Origin: Antedon mediterranea
Lineage: Eukaryota; Echinodermata; Crinoidea; Comatulida; Antedonidae
Reading direction: 5' to 3'
NCBI RefSeq assembly: GCF_964355755.1
Contig: NC_092674.1
Location: forward strand, 29,562,001 to 29,626,000
DNA length: 64,000 bases
The position numbers and the translations under genes were made by a program. The notes under the pieces were generated by a model. It ran no database searches. It saw nothing but the letters and a program-made list of their open reading frames with translations, and was not told where the DNA came from. Shown here piece by piece: positions 1-12,849 of the stretch (positions are counted from its first letter, which is position 1; the number at the start of each line of letters is the position of its first letter).

Positions 1-268
1 TAGAACCATTAAACGTCTACATCATAGGGTAAACCATTACATAATTTCTTACTAATTGCTGGCTTATAAACAGCTAGCCTAGCTAGGCCTACTATTTCTA
101 GGCCTAGTCAGAACTAAATACATCGGCGGTGTCGGGGGCCCTTTCCCAGGCGGATCTTACTCTTACGTTAAGCTAGATCTGTGTTAGGCCTAGAATCTAT
201 ATATCATGTCTTAACGAAACTTTTGGTTTTCATTCACGGTGATTAATTTATTATTATTTTATTTAAAG

Positions 269-1063
269 GTAGAAAAAATATCACAAAGTCATTATGCTGC
301 AGTGATTACATTCACAAGTGGAAAGTATGAGGTTGCAGGTACGTATGGAGTGCTGATGCAGACAAAAACGAATTTTTATTGTGAAACATATTCAAGCTCA
401 TCTAATTAAGGCTGACAATTAAATCAATTTGCTACATATATTTCTGGATCCTTTAATTAAAAATGTCAGAAAGTTTACTGCTTCCAAGTATCTATCTATT
501 CAATAATGGTGTTAAGAAGTTTTAATAAATTATTTTTTTAGGGTCACCAATACTATGTGAAATATTGTCTAAACCGGAGATAAGGGATAGCATACAAGCG
601 TCTATCAACACAGAAATTGCCAGGACATACTTGAAGTTTCCAGGTAAAAACATTCTTTAACACAGTTTAACATGCACATATATTCTTTTAAAATTCACAG
701 AATGGATTTTTGTTTAGAACTTGGACAGCGATCATATTTATTATATTGATCATTACGTGTGTTAATATTAATAATAATAATAGTTCATTCTTATATAGCA
801 CATATAAGCAAGCTCTCAATGCACTGCACAAATATTACCCAGGCCATTTTGGATCAAACACGTATGGAATCATACACCCATAATAATAATGTCATACATT
901 GTCTTGTGGAAATTGTAACAATTTATTAAAATATGTTTTAATACTAATAGGTAGAATTGAAGAATCAAAAACAGAGAATAAAAACGAGAGGAGCAGTACA
1001 AGCGAAGGCGATCAAGCGGCAGAGAATGTTGAAACACTCATGCAAGACGTACAAAGCAAGTGA
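269..1063 (+). CDS. 3' end of an unrecognised gene (last three coding exons)
   Basis: Three exons join in frame: 269-338, 542-643 and 951-1063, each with AG acceptor, GT donor and matching phase (1,1). The peptide starts VEKISQSHYAAV, continues with a compact stretch containing GSPILCEILSKPEIRDSI and INTEIARTYLKFPG, and ends in a polar acidic tail (...GDQAAENVETLMQDVQSK, stop TGA at 1061). The rest of the gene lies left of the window. I do not recognise the family. The first two exons look like a folded domain and the last like a disordered tail. Intron 2 contains a SINE fragment. AATAAA-type signals follow near 1570 and 1735. The exon chain is well supported by phase; the function is unknown. 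Confidence 0.7.
775..890. repeat. SINE fragment in an intron
   Basis: A stretch with TTATATAGCACATATAAGC, ATTACCCAGGCCATTTTGGATC and AAACACGTATGGAATCATACACCCATAAT. It matches the body of the better preserved tRNA-derived SINE at 12850-13115, so it is a truncated copy of the same family without the tRNA-like head. Confidence 0.6.
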
Positions 1064-1147
1064 CAATAACATTGAAATAATCGGCAGATTAAAAAACGTG
1101 GGGGCGATGTGAATAAGAAAACAACATCAGCAAACTTTATGTGTTAA

Positions 1148-1275
1148 AAAATGTGATGTACCCATATATGGATTATGATGATGTCATATCACTACCATAT
1201 TTGGGCATATCACTACCATATTTGGGCACATCACATTTTTTTGTCAAACTAGTTTGATAGTGTACACAGAGCTTA
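1148..1275. mobile_element. MITE (TA-flanked palindromic family), truncated
   Basis: Copy of a short palindromic element found about 11 times in the window. Full copies run from AAGCTCTGTCTACACTATCA to its inverse. This one keeps ATGTGATG..CCCATATATGGA, a doubled CACTACCATATTTGGGCA block and the right end TTTGATAGTGTACACAGAGC; the left terminus is missing. Confidence 0.75.
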
Positions 1276-1764
1276 AGAAAACATCATCTTTGTGACATTA
1301 ATCGAAGATTGATTTGGCTTCTTTTTAAAGAATAGAGACACCTGTTTTTGTACACCATCTTCTGAGGATTAAACTACTCCATGTGTGGAAAATGTTTGTG
1401 ATAGCAAAATCTAATGAAAAGCATTTTTTAACAGTATGGGGATAACTGTTAAGACACACATTTCGCATGATGAAGGAGTCGCTTTTATATTGTGTATAAA
1501 CAATATCAATTATAGATAGGATTTAATTAGATAAATCTTTTTTGTTTTGTGTACAGTGAATCAATTTTTAAAATAAACTAAAAGAGGATTTCTAAATGTG
1601 TGTTTTTGTATTGAGCATGGTCCTATAATTAATGTATAGGTCCATGTATGTATAGTTAATTTTTATTAATGATGCGACAATTTGTAATGGCTACCAAATG
1701 AAACTTAATGGATGAAATGAATGAAACATTTCGAAATAAAAAAAGAATTGTGTTACTTTAACTG

Positions 1765-1820
1765 GACCATTTTGGAAAGCGGTAATACGTTAGACCATTT
1801 TGGAAAGCGGTAATACGTTA
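1765..1820. repeat. 28-bp perfect tandem duplication
   Basis: Two identical 28-bp units back to back (GACCATTTTGGAAAGCGGTA plus 8 more bases). It lies between the 3' end of the first gene and FB1. Confidence 0.95.
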
Positions 1821-1866
1821 GTGAAAATGCAAGCCAGTCAAAAAAGAAATAATTTATTGTATCATA

Positions 1867-1874
1867 GTCAATAG
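1867..1874. other. FB1 target-site duplication, left
   Basis: GTCAATAG directly before the GAGCTATAT end of FB1. The same 8 bp follow the other end at 9118-9125. Confidence 0.9.
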
Positions 1875-2244
1875 GAGCTATATTTCCTATACCATCCTGG
1901 CTAGTTGAGAATTCTCAACTATTTTATGTTTTTTTCTACCTTTCTGGGAAATGATATAATCCAAATTGTATTAATACTACCAGTAGTAAACATTTAGAAA
2001 CACTTGCATACCTTCACTAATTTTAGTTGTTTGTAGTTTAAGACAATCTTAGTGATATTTAAATGAAAACAATACCATAAAAACTATTGTGTCTGTATTT
2101 TACAAGACTATGACTTCCGTATAACGTGCATTGTGGGTACTTCAATTTTTATAGAAAAGCTAGGGAATCCTAATTTAGTAGGTAGCATATGGGGGCGGGG
2201 CAACCAAACTTGCTTATCAAATCAAAGCACAGTAAAGCAAAGGA

Positions 2245-3710
2245 TAAAATTAATGCACGATCCAGTTTACCACTGTTCTCAACTATAGTCATTTTAGTAT
2301 ACTTGAGCACAGTGATAAAGAATAGGATAAACTTAACAATATACAACAAATAGCATTAATGTACGATCCAGTTTAACACTGTTCTCAACTATAGACATTT
2401 TGGTATACTTGAGCACAGTGATAAAGAATAGGATAAACTTAACAATATACAACAAAAAACATTAATGTACGATCCAGTTTAACACTGTTCTCAACTATAG
2501 TCATTTTGGTATACTTGAGAACAGTGATAAAGAATAGGATAAACTTAACAATATACAACAAATAACATTAATGTATGATCCCGTTTAACACTATTCTCAA
2601 CTATAGTCATTTTGGTATACTTGAGCACAGTGATAAAGAATAGGATAAACTTAACAATATACAACAAATAACATTAATGTATGATCCCGTTTAACACTGT
2701 TCTCGACTATAGTCATTTTGGTATATACTTGAGCACAGTGATAAAGAATGGGATAAACTTAACAATATACAACAAATAACATTAATGTACGATCCCGTTT
2801 AACACTGTTCTCAACTATAGTCATTTTGGTATACTTGAGCACAGTGATAAAGAATAGGATAAACTTAATAATATACAACAAATAACATTAATGTACGATC
2901 CCGTTTAACATTGTTCTCAACTATAGTCATTTTGGTATACTTGAGCACAGTGATAAAGAATAGGATAAACTTAATAATATACAACAAATAGCATTAATGT
3001 ACGATCCCGTTTAACACTGTTCTCAACTATAGTCATTTTGGTATACTTGAGCACAGTGATAAAGAATAGGATAAACTTAATAATATACAACAAATAGCAT
3101 TAAGGTATGATCCCGTTTAACACTGTTCTCGACTATAGTCATTTTGGTATGAGCACAGTGATAAAGAATAGGATAAACTTAACAATATACAACAAATAAC
3201 ATCAATGTACGATGTAGTTTAACACTGTTCTCAACTATAGTCATTTTGGTATACTTGAGCACAGTGATAAAGAATAGGATAAACTTAATAATATACAACA
3301 AATAAAATTAATGTATGATCCCGTTTAACACTGTTCTCAACTATAGTCATTTTGGTATACTTGAGCACAGTGATAAAGTATAGGATAAACTTAACAATAT
3401 ACAACAAATAACATTAATGTATGATCCCGTTTAACACTGTTCTCAACTATAGTCATTTTGGTATACTTGAGCACAGTGATAAAGAATAGGATAAACTTAA
3501 CAATATACAACAAATAACATTAATGTATGATCCCGTTTAACACTGTTCTCGACTATAGTCATTTTGGTATACTTGAGCACAGTGATAAAGAATAGGATAA
3601 ACTTAACAATATACAACAAATAACATTAATGTACGATCCCGTTTAACACTGTTCTAACTATAGTCATTTTGGTATACTTGAGCACAGTGATAAAGAATAG
3701 GATAAACTTA
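2245..3710 (+). repeat. FB1 left array, ~106-bp monomer A, + orientation, ~14 copies
   Basis: Monomer A holds a hairpin: left arm CACTGTTCTCAACTATA, 10-base loop, right arm TATACTTGAGCACAGTG (15 of 17 positions pair). Then comes the linker TGATAAAGAATAGGA and an AT-rich spacer ending in ACATTAATGTACGATCCCG. Copies differ by a few substitutions and short indels. Confidence 0.95.
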
Positions 3711-5544
3711 TTGCAACTTGTCCATGTCGTATTCATCTACAAATAAAGTGTCTATTACCGTACTTTTAAAAATCTATTTATATCAATACCTATCAACGTA
3801 TGTACGTGTGCATATTATATTATACAAAAATATATACATCAACATAAATGTCATATCATCTACAGTCATTAGTGTTATTTCACCTTTAATATTAGTAAAT
3901 CCAAAGGCAAAATACTTAAATAATAACAATGCTGTGGTCTCAATGGAGATACAAAAAAAGAAGCGAGAAGCTAAATCAAAACGAAATGTGCTAATGCGTA
4001 TAGATATGCTGAGTGGTTTCCGAGAAATATGATTACGCATAATATGGCCTTACGGAAAAGTAATACATACCAGGTCCCCAAAAATAAGACAAATAGATAT
4101 GGAAACAGTGCAATCCCGTTTCTCACTCGCTGCCTCAACAGTATTGATTAAATAATAAAAGAAAATAAATGTATAATGTAACCAGATATTAATTAATTTG
4201 ACATATAGGCCTAGTAGAAATTTCTTGAATTTGACTCAATTTATTCTTAATTCTCATTTAATTTTGTATTTAATGTTTTTGTAAATGTATAATTGTAATT
4301 ATTTAATTGTCTGAAGTCGACTTTAATTAAGAAACCAATGTAAATACTGCAACTTAAATTTAAGATTATATTTTTATACTGTAATTAAGCATGGACTATT
4401 CTTTAATCCATGAATTAAGTAATAATGTATATACTATATCCTTGCAATAAGACTATATGTTTTTAACTTTATGTTTACATTTACATATATTTTGTAATTG
4501 CGATAATTTTGTTTAATGATGACTATTACTTTACTTGTCTTTTGAATGTATATTGTCCCTTACCATGCAATTCAGTAGATTTGCTGCCAATTGGTTTGTT
4601 TTTAATAAAGAAAGAAAGAAAGACAGATAAAGTAAAACAGCCAGAACAAGTTAGCAGAGTTTCGGGCAACACTAGCCCTTCATCAGTGCAAGTGAGGGTA
4701 CCTGTACAAGATAGTGTTATTTAACGTTTAGTCGATTTATATCAATACACTCATCAACATATGTACATGTAATTCACGTCTACAATCAATAGTGTTAATT
4801 CCACTTTTAAAAGTCGATTTATATCAATATACTCATCAACATATGTACGTGTCCATGTCATATTCATCTATAAATATTAGTGTTATTTCACTTTTAAAAG
4901 TCGATTTATCAATATACTCATCAATATAATGTACTTGTCCACGTCATATTCATTTACAAATCAGTGTTATTTCACTTTTCGAAGTCAATTATATCAATAT
5001 AGGCCTACTCATCAACATATGTACGTGCAATTCACGTCATATTCATATATGATCAATAGTGTACAACTAATAGTGTTATTTCACTTTTAAAAGTCGATTT
5101 ATATCAATATAATCATCAACATTATGTACCGTACGTGTCCACGTCATATTCATCTACAAATATTAGTGTTATTTCACTTTTAAAAGTCGATTTATATCAA
5201 TATACTCATCAACATATGTAAATCGTGTCCAAGTCATATTCATCTACAAATATTGGTGTTAATTTGACTTTTAAAAGTCGATTTATATCAATATACTAAT
5301 CAATATATGTACGTGTCCACGTCATATTCATCTACAAATATTAGTGTTATTTCACTGTTCAAAGTCGATTTATATAAATATACTACTCATCAACATAATG
5401 TACGTGCAATTCACGTCATATTTATCTACAATCATTTGTGTTAATTCCACTTTTAAAAGTCAATTTATATCAATTACTTATGAACATATGTACGTGTCCG
5501 CGTCATTCATCTACAAATATTATAGTGTTATTATGTTTTTCATA
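3711..5544. repeat. FB1 centre with ~86-bp tandem repeat and retroelement-like motif
   Basis: From 4735 to 5530 about nine copies of an 86-bp unit (AAGTCGATTTATATCAATAT, CATCAACATATGTACGTGTC, CATCTACAAATATTAGTG) run in tandem; one more decayed unit lies at 3715-3890. Between them, 3900-4730 is mostly unique. It includes a (GAAA)n tract near 4610 and, inverted, the CTGATGAAGG...GCCCGAAA-type motif also found at 58327. Short ORFs here follow the repeats and are not credible genes. Confidence 0.8.
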
Positions 5545-8500
5545 TTATCACTGTGCTCAAGTATATGAAAATAACTATAGTTGAGAAAAGTGTTAAACAG
5601 GATCGTGTACATCAATGGTATTTGTTGTATATTGTGCTCAAGTATACCAAATGACTATAGTTGAGAACAGTGGTAAACGGGATCGTACATTAATGTTTTT
5701 TGTTGTATATTATTAAGTTTATCTTATTCTTTATCACTGTGCTCAAGTATACCAAAATGACTATAGTTGAGAACAGTGGTAAACTGGATCGTACATTAAT
5801 GTTATTTGTTGTATATTATTAAGTTTATCCTATTCTTTATCACTGTGCTCAAGTATACCAAAATGACTATAGTTGAGAATAGTGTTAAACGGGATCATAC
5901 ATTAATGTTATTTGTTGTATATTGTTAAGTTTATCCTATTCTTTATCACTGTGCTCAAGTATACCAAAATGACTATAGTTGAGAACAGTGGTAAACTGGA
6001 TCGTACATTAATGTTATTTGTTGTATATTATTAAGTTTATCCTATTCTTTATCACTGTGCTCAAGTATACCAAAATGACTATAGTTGAGAACAGTGTAAA
6101 CAGGATCGTACATTAATGTTTTTTGTTGTATATTGTTAAGTTTATCCTATTCTTTATCACTGTTCTCAAGTATACCAAAATGACTATAGTTGAGAACAGT
6201 GTTAAACTGGATCGTACATTAATGTTTTTTGTTGTATATTTTTAAGTTTATCCTATTCTTTATCACTGTGCTCAAGTATATACCAAAATGACTATAGTCG
6301 AGAACAGTGTTAAACGGGATCATACATTAATGTTATTTGTTGTATATTGTTAAGTTTATCCTATTCTTTATCACTGTGCTCAAGTATACCAAAATGACTA
6401 TAGTTGAGAACAGTGTTAAACGGGATCGTACATTGATGTTATTTGTTGTATATTGTTAAGTTTATCCTATTCTTTATCACTGTGCTCAAGTATACCAAAA
6501 TGACTAAAGTTGAGAACAGTGTTAAACGGGATCATACATTAATGTTATTTGTTGTATATTGTTAAGTTTATCCTATTCTTTATCACTGTGCTCAAGTATA
6601 CCAAAATGACTATAGTCGAAAATAGTGTTAAACGGGATCATACATTAATGTTATTTGTTGTATATTGTTAAGTTTATCCTATTCTTTATCACTGTGCTCA
6701 AGTATACCAAAATGATTATAGTTGAGAACAGTGTTAAACGGGATCATACATTAATGTTATTTGTTGTATATTGTTAAGTTTATCCTATTCTTTATCACTG
6801 TGCTCAAGTATACCAAAATGACTATAGTTGAGAACAGTGTTAAACGGGATCGTACATTAATGTTATTTGTTGTATATTGTTAAGTTTATCCTATTCTTTA
6901 TCACTGTGCTCAAGTATACCAAAATGACAATAGTTGAGAACAGTGTTAAACGGGATCGTACATTGATGTTATTTGTTGTATATTATTAAGTTTATCCTAT
7001 TCTTTATCACTGTGCTCAAGTATACCAAAATGACTAAAGTTGAGAACAGTGTTAAACGGGATCATATACATTGATGTTATTTGTTGTATATTGTTAAGTT
7101 TATCCTATTCTTTATCACTGTGCTCAAGTATACCAAAATGACTATAGTTGAGAACAGTGTTAAACGGGATCGTACATTGATGTTATTTGTTGTATATTGT
7201 TAAGTTTATCCTATTCTTTATCACTGTGCTCAAGTATACCAAAATGATTATAGTTGAGAACAGTGTTAAACGGGATCATACATTAATGTTATTTGTTGTA
7301 TATTGTTAAGTTTATCCTATTCTTTATCACTGTGCTCAAGTATACCAAAATAACTATAGTTGAGAACAGTGTTAAACGGGATCGTACATTGTTGTTGTAT
7401 ATTGTTAAGTTTATCCTATTCTTTATCACTGTTCTCAAGTATACCAAAATGACTATAGTTGAGAACAGTGTTAAACTGGATCGTACATTAATGTTTTTTG
7501 TTGTATATTTTTAAGTTTATCCTATTCTTTATCACTGTGCTCAAGTATATACCAAAATGACTACAGTCGAGAACAGTGTTAAACGGGATCATACATTAAT
7601 GTTATTTGTTGTATATTGTTAAGTTTATCCTATTCTTTATCACTGTGCTCAAGTATACCAAAATGACTATAGTTGAGAACAGTGTTAAACGGGATCGTAC
7701 ATTGATGTTATTTGTTGTATATTGTTAAGTTTATCCTATTCTTTATTACTGTGCTCAAGTATACCAAAATGACTAAAGTTGAGAACAGTGTTAAACGGGA
7801 TCATACATTAATGTTATTTGTTGTATATTGTTAAGTTTATCCTATTCTTTATCACTGTGCTCAAGTATACCAAAATGACTATAGTCGAAAATAGTGTTAA
7901 ACGGGATCATACATTAATGTTATTTGTTGTATATTGTTAAGTTTATCCTATTCTTTATCACTGTGCTCAAGTATACCAAAATGACTATAGTTGAGAACAG
8001 TGTTAAACGGGATCGTACATTAATGTTATTTGTTGTATATTGTTAAGTTTATCCTATTCTTTATCACTGTGCTCAAGTATACCAAAATGACTATAGTTGA
8101 GAACAGTGTTAAACGGGATCGTACATTGATGTTATTTGTTGTATATTGTTAAGTTTATCCTATTCTTTATCACTGTGCTCAACTATACCAAAATGACTAT
8201 AGTTGAGAACAGTGTTAAACGGGATCGTACATTGATGTTATTTGTTGTATATTGTTAAGTTTATCCTATTCTTTATCACTGTGCTCAAGTATACCAAAAT
8301 GACTATAGTTGAGAACAGTGTTAAACGGAATCATACATTAATGTTATTTGTTGTATATTGTTAAGTTTATCCTATTCTTTATCACTGTGCTCAAGTATAC
8401 CAAAATGATTATAGTTGAGAACAGTGTTAAACGGGATCATACATTAATGTTATTTGTTGTATATTGTTAAGTTTATCCTATTCTTTATCACTGTGCTCAA

Positions 8501-8790
8501 GTATACCAAAATGACTATAGTTGAGAACAGTGTTAAACGGGATCGTACATTGTTGTTGTATATTGTTAAGTTTATCCTATTCTTTATCACTGTGCTCAAG
8601 TACACCAAAATGGCTATAGTTGAGAACAGTGTTAAACGGGATCGTACATTAATGTTATTGGTTGTATATTGATAAGTTTATCCTATTCTTTATCAATGTG
8701 CTCAAGTATACCAAAATGACTATAGTTGAGAACAGTGTTAAACTACATCGTACATTAATGTTATTTGTTGTATATTGTTAAGTGTATTCT
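5545..8790 (-). repeat. FB1 right array, monomer A, - orientation, ~30 copies
   Basis: Same 106-bp monomer as 2245-3710 but reversed. A few copies are shortened in the spacer (for example near 7390 and 8550). ORFs that repeat at about 1.16-kb offset (7293, 8454) show block copying of several monomers. Confidence 0.95.
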
Positions 8791-9072
8791 TTATTCTTAT
8801 TAATTGTACTAAATTATTAAAAGAAACAGTAGTAAGCATAACATTTCCCCACTCCTACATTAACATGGTAGGACATTGTAATGGTCGCAGGTGGCTCAAC
8901 TTTATTACTGCAATGGGATGGACATGGTCCTACTACCACCTTACCATCCAATAGGATTCCAGTAAATTTCCTTTACTACCAATCATAATTTAAATGACCC
9001 CTTAAGTTAACAAGGAAATCAGCCTATCCCATTATGCCGGTAGGCTTCGTCGTACAGGCGTACTGCGGTAAT
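8791..9072. other. FB1 right subterminal unique region
   Basis: About 280 bp of non-repeated DNA (GGTAGGACATTGTAATGGTC, CCATTATGCCGGTAGGCTTC). It recurs reversed and almost unchanged at 29120-29420 in FB2, so it belongs to the element. Confidence 0.85.
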
Positions 9073-9117
9073 AGTTGAGAATTCTCAACTAGCCAATTTG
9101 GTATATTTTATATACCT

Positions 9118-9125
9118 GTCAATAG
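9118..9125. other. FB1 target-site duplication, right
   Basis: GTCAATAG immediately after the ATATACCT end, identical to 1867-1874. Confidence 0.9.
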
Positions 9126-9294
9126 TCGACTATGATTGTATGCAAGATAAATAAATGGTCATAGCGCCACCAATATGTAACCGACATGGTTACGCTCGAG
9201 TGAGTCTATAGATAAACAAAAACTGTCTTCCTGTTTCCTCTTTTACAACAACAACTGGGTGAAATATGGTTTTTAGCCTATATTGCTGACAATC

Positions 9295-12200
9295 ATGTTT
9301 CTTCTTACATTGTTATGTAGTCTTCTGTGTTCTAGGCAAATCTTAGCTCTTTCAGAAGTTGACAATTTTAATAGTTTTATTATGAAATTCAATAGATCTT
9401 ATGAAATTGGTTCAGAAGAGTACAACAAACGACTTTCTATTTTCAAGGTAGCTGCCAGCACCACTACTTGTAGTAACTAGCCATATTTTAACAGGGGGTT
9501 TTGTTGGGAGGGGAAGAGGTTAATATTATAGTTTATACTGCAATATTAAATATTTAAACACAATTGATTTTGCAGGAAAGCATTGAAAGACAGAGACGGT
9601 TAAACAATGGAAGAAAGGATCCGGATGATGCCAAATATGGCATTAACGATTTTTCCGATTTAACTCCGGAAGAGTTCACACACAAATATCTTGGAGGTTA
9701 TCGGCCAGAACAAATTACTCACCTAGTTGATATACAATTTAAACAGAATTATAATAAAATACCATCTAAATTTACATTGTAAGTTAAAGTCAAAGTAATC
9801 AATTTTATCAATAGAACCGAACCTCTTTCATCAAGGAAGTAATACCTCCAACAAAATTCCCCCCTTGATAAAATGTCCCCTTAATAAAAATGTCCTCTTA
9901 ATAGAAATATCCCTTTTATAGCAGTGTCCTGTGTTAAAGGAGGGGGTACTGGTGTACGTACATAAACACGTAGTATATAATATTATAACACAAACCCTTA
10001 TATTATAATGAAAATTATATAACCACAGATTGGTGTTGGATAATATAAATCTTCTTACGCTAATATTCTCTTAAATATTTATGGTATATATAAAAAGTCA
10101 AAAATAAGTTAATAAAATAAATATTAATATCGTTTGAGAGTATTAATAAATAATAATTCTTTTGAATATAAAATGGGCTAAAAAGAAGAATTGAAATATA
10201 CCAAATTAACATAAACACTACAATTATTACAAATCAAAACACAGTTTGGCCAATAAAACAGCTATCAAATTTAAATTGTTTTTCAGACAAGGTAAAGGAG
10301 TTTTAACATCTGTACGTGACCAAGGGAAGGTAATTAAACTAAATGTTTTAAACACGTAGATAACCATCCGGCTTCTTCTAAGCTCATGTGATGTGATATG
10401 CCCATATATGGACATGATGATGTTATATTACTATCATATTTGAGTGTGTCCCTACCAAATTTGGGGCATATCACATCTTTTGTCAAACTAGTTTGATAGT
10501 GTAGACAGAACTTAAGTCTCTTTCCATTGTTAAATTTTATGGAAGACATGATGTGTTATTATAACTAACAATATGTCATTCATTAAAGATAGTTATTTAT
10601 CATACAGTGTCTGTGACAAAAAGCACACTTCTACCAGTACACTATAGCACTCCCTTAATGTACACCAAGTACCTATAAGTACTGAACAATTATCAGTGTT
10701 AATTAATTGTCTTAAGGTTAAGTACCAGTAGTTTTATTTTATCTATTTGATATCCTTCTTTTTCATTTTAACAGTGCGGAGGTTGCTGGTAAGTAAATAT
10801 AACAACAATTTTATTGGCCAGATGATTGACGTACTCTGACGTAAATCTCACCTTATACTTATTGGTGCAGAATCTAACCCTAACCCTGGCCCTGGGTGCA
10901 AGCTTGTTGGTCTAGAGGTATGAACACCACGCTAGTGATCTGGAGGTCGTGGGTTCCAGTCCGAGATGCAAAGCTACTTAGCTAGTAGTTCACCAATTCC
11001 TCTTCTCCCGGAGATTAGATCTATGTGACTTGTAGATGTTGATGATTCCTAGAAACTATATTTACAGTTTTTTTCATATCACAAACCCCTTGTCAAATCA
11101 CTTGGATAGTACTAGTGTCCATATTGTCACAGGCCTTTCCAATCACAGAGTATGATTCCTACTGGATAAAAATCAATACGCTAACAAATTTCAACAATTT
11201 GTTAAAGATATATTGTCCCCCGGAAAAAATGTTTTTGTTGAAAATACCATTTTAATATCACATAAAATTATTCACTTTTACCAAAAATTTGATAGAAAAA
11301 AATAATTCTTTACCTGAAAAAATATTTTTTTTTAAATGTTTTTATTGAATATGCCATTTTAATATCACATAATAATTATTTAGTTTGACCAAAAACTGGA
11401 TAAAAAAAAAAAATTCTTTACCTGAAAAATTTAACTGAAAAATAATCAAACTGCGAAATGACCTATTCAAAGCCTTTTTTTATTCATCTTTTATTTTTTT
11501 CATCTTTTTATTCTTCTTTTATTCTTCATCTTTTCATGTTTTTTTCGTGACAATACATCTAATATAAAAATCATTTTCCAACAGGGCGTTCAGCATTATT
11601 GAATGTATGGAGACCCAGAGTGCATTAAAAAGTAAGAAGCTTCCTACGTTAAGCCCACAGCAGTTGATTGACTGCGCACAAGGCGGTGGGGATGCGGGTT
11701 GCCATGGCGGAAATGTATGCAATACATTGATGTGGATGAACACAACTGGTTTCAAAGCTGTACATGATAAGGAGTATCCATTCAAAGAAACAACTGGAGC
11801 GTGTAAAAAGATGAGGTTAGAATTTTAAAATGATTTGAAGACAGGCACCATGAGATTAGTTAGCAAGCACCATGCACGATTATTTTTAAAATGCAACCCT
11901 AAAAAATGAATACTTTCTTTCAGTACTGGAATCCTCTCAATCACTGACTACTGGTGCAAAAAGTAAGTAAGCCAGTTATTTTGTAGACATTTTAATTGTA
12001 CACAACCATAGAGATAATCACTATAATATCTCTATGACATAAGACACAGACGTGTCACAGGTGTGACCATATGCTAATTTTGTTTTACCAGTAAGCCAAT
12101 AATAGGCTTTTATAATTTATTTATTATTTATTTCTTTTATGATTTTGATTAGTATGACGGGTAAAGAAGATGCAATGGTGGCTAGCGTATACAACCACGG

Positions 12201-12713
12201 GCCATTGGCTGTGGCAGTAGATGCCTCAACATGGCAAGATTACATAGAGGGCGTTATCCAACATCACTGTTCGCCGAAATTTACCAACCATGCTGTGCAG
12301 ATTGTTGGCTATGACATATCAGGTGAAAATACTACCTTATATCCTCGGGTATAATCCCACTTCGGGTATAATCCCACCCCTACTTTATGTCTGATTTCAC
12401 AACAAACCAATCATTTTTTTCCTGAACCCGGGTATAGTCCCACCACACAAAGTCAGCCCAATTTTGTGTTGGAATATACCAGAGGATATACGGTATATTA
12501 ATATGTGTGTATTAGTATGAGTAAAACTGTATACATTAAACAAACAGCTAGCATTGCAATGTATATTATTTTTGTTTTTCTCTAGGTGGTACACCATACT
12601 ATATTGTTCGGAACTCATGGGGTAAAGACTGGGGGTTAGATGGCTATGTCAAAATCAAGATTGGTGCAAATATGTGTGGCATTGCTACGATAGTAGGCTC
12701 CTTGGATGTGTGA
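9295..12713 (+). CDS. CTSO: Cathepsin O (papain-family cysteine protease), complete
   Basis: Eight exons: 9295-9447, 9576-9778, 10287-10329, 10775-10788, 11585-11815, 11924-11962, 12153-12322, 12586-12713. All phases agree and give 326 aa, close to human cathepsin O (about 321). Residues 1-18 ([18 protein letters not shown]) are a signal peptide; ATG 9295 was chosen because the upstream in-frame TTG follows a stop. The propeptide keeps [13 protein letters not shown]. The active site reads CGGCWAFS (catalytic Cys137), His274 is in [11 protein letters not shown] and Asn294 in RNSWG. Cathepsin O hallmarks include [14 protein letters not shown] and the C-terminus [15 protein letters not shown]. 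Expected to be a lysosomal or secreted endopeptidase made as a zymogen. Exon 4 is only 14 nt and carries the catalytic Cys. Introns hold a MITE and other repeats. The gene is convergent with TDO. Confidence 0.93.
9800..9960. repeat. Degenerate element in cathepsin O intron 2
   Basis: Several near-repeats of AATGTCCCCTTAATAAAAA and an AGGAGGGGGTACTGGTG end. It resembles the TA-flanked element at 24630 (GTCCCCTTATTAGAGG) but is too decayed to bound. Confidence 0.4.
10380..10515. mobile_element. MITE (TA-flanked palindromic family) in cathepsin O intron 3
   Basis: Contains TGCCCATATATGGACATGAT, GGGGCATATCACATCTTTTG and the right terminus TTTGATAGTGTAGACAGAAC. The left terminus is damaged. Confidence 0.75.
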
Positions 12714-12849
12714 TATTATGCACAAGGTGACACCAACAGTACTATGTTCTAATATAACAAAAGCATTTTATCAACCTGGTGCCAACGTTTTCTTTCTAGA
12801 GATGAAGTTAGTAGATTTAGTTTCTGGCCCTTTAATAATAAATAATATC

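Larger units (their letters stand above)
1875..9117 (+). mobile_element. FB1: giant non-coding foldback-type transposon, 7.2 kb
   Basis: Left end GAGCTATATTTCCTATACC and right end GGTATATTTTATATACCT (inverse AGGTATAT...) form an imperfect terminal inverted repeat, flanked by the 8-bp duplication GTCAATAG. Inside each end is the perfect 18-bp palindrome AGTTGAGAATTCTCAACT (1903 and 9073). Order: left end, subterminal unique DNA, + oriented 106-bp array (2245-3710), centre with an 86-bp repeat array, - oriented 106-bp array (5545-8790), subterminal unique DNA, right end. Opposed arrays are the architecture of foldback elements such as Drosophila FB and sea urchin TU. The 8-bp duplication also fits the hAT superfamily. 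No ORF in it looks like a protein. FB2 is an inverted close relative, matching base for base up to the same termini. Confidence 0.9.

Noticed and set aside
7293-8672. Repeated 72-73 codon ORFs (MLYIVKFILFFITV...)
   Set aside because: They are translations of the satellite monomer and recur wherever two monomers join in frame; no start context or domain.
2245-8790. Regular palindromic repeats resembling a CRISPR array
   Set aside because: The repeat period is the whole 106 bp with no unique spacers, copies are in opposed arrays inside a TIR element, and the DNA is clearly animal nuclear.
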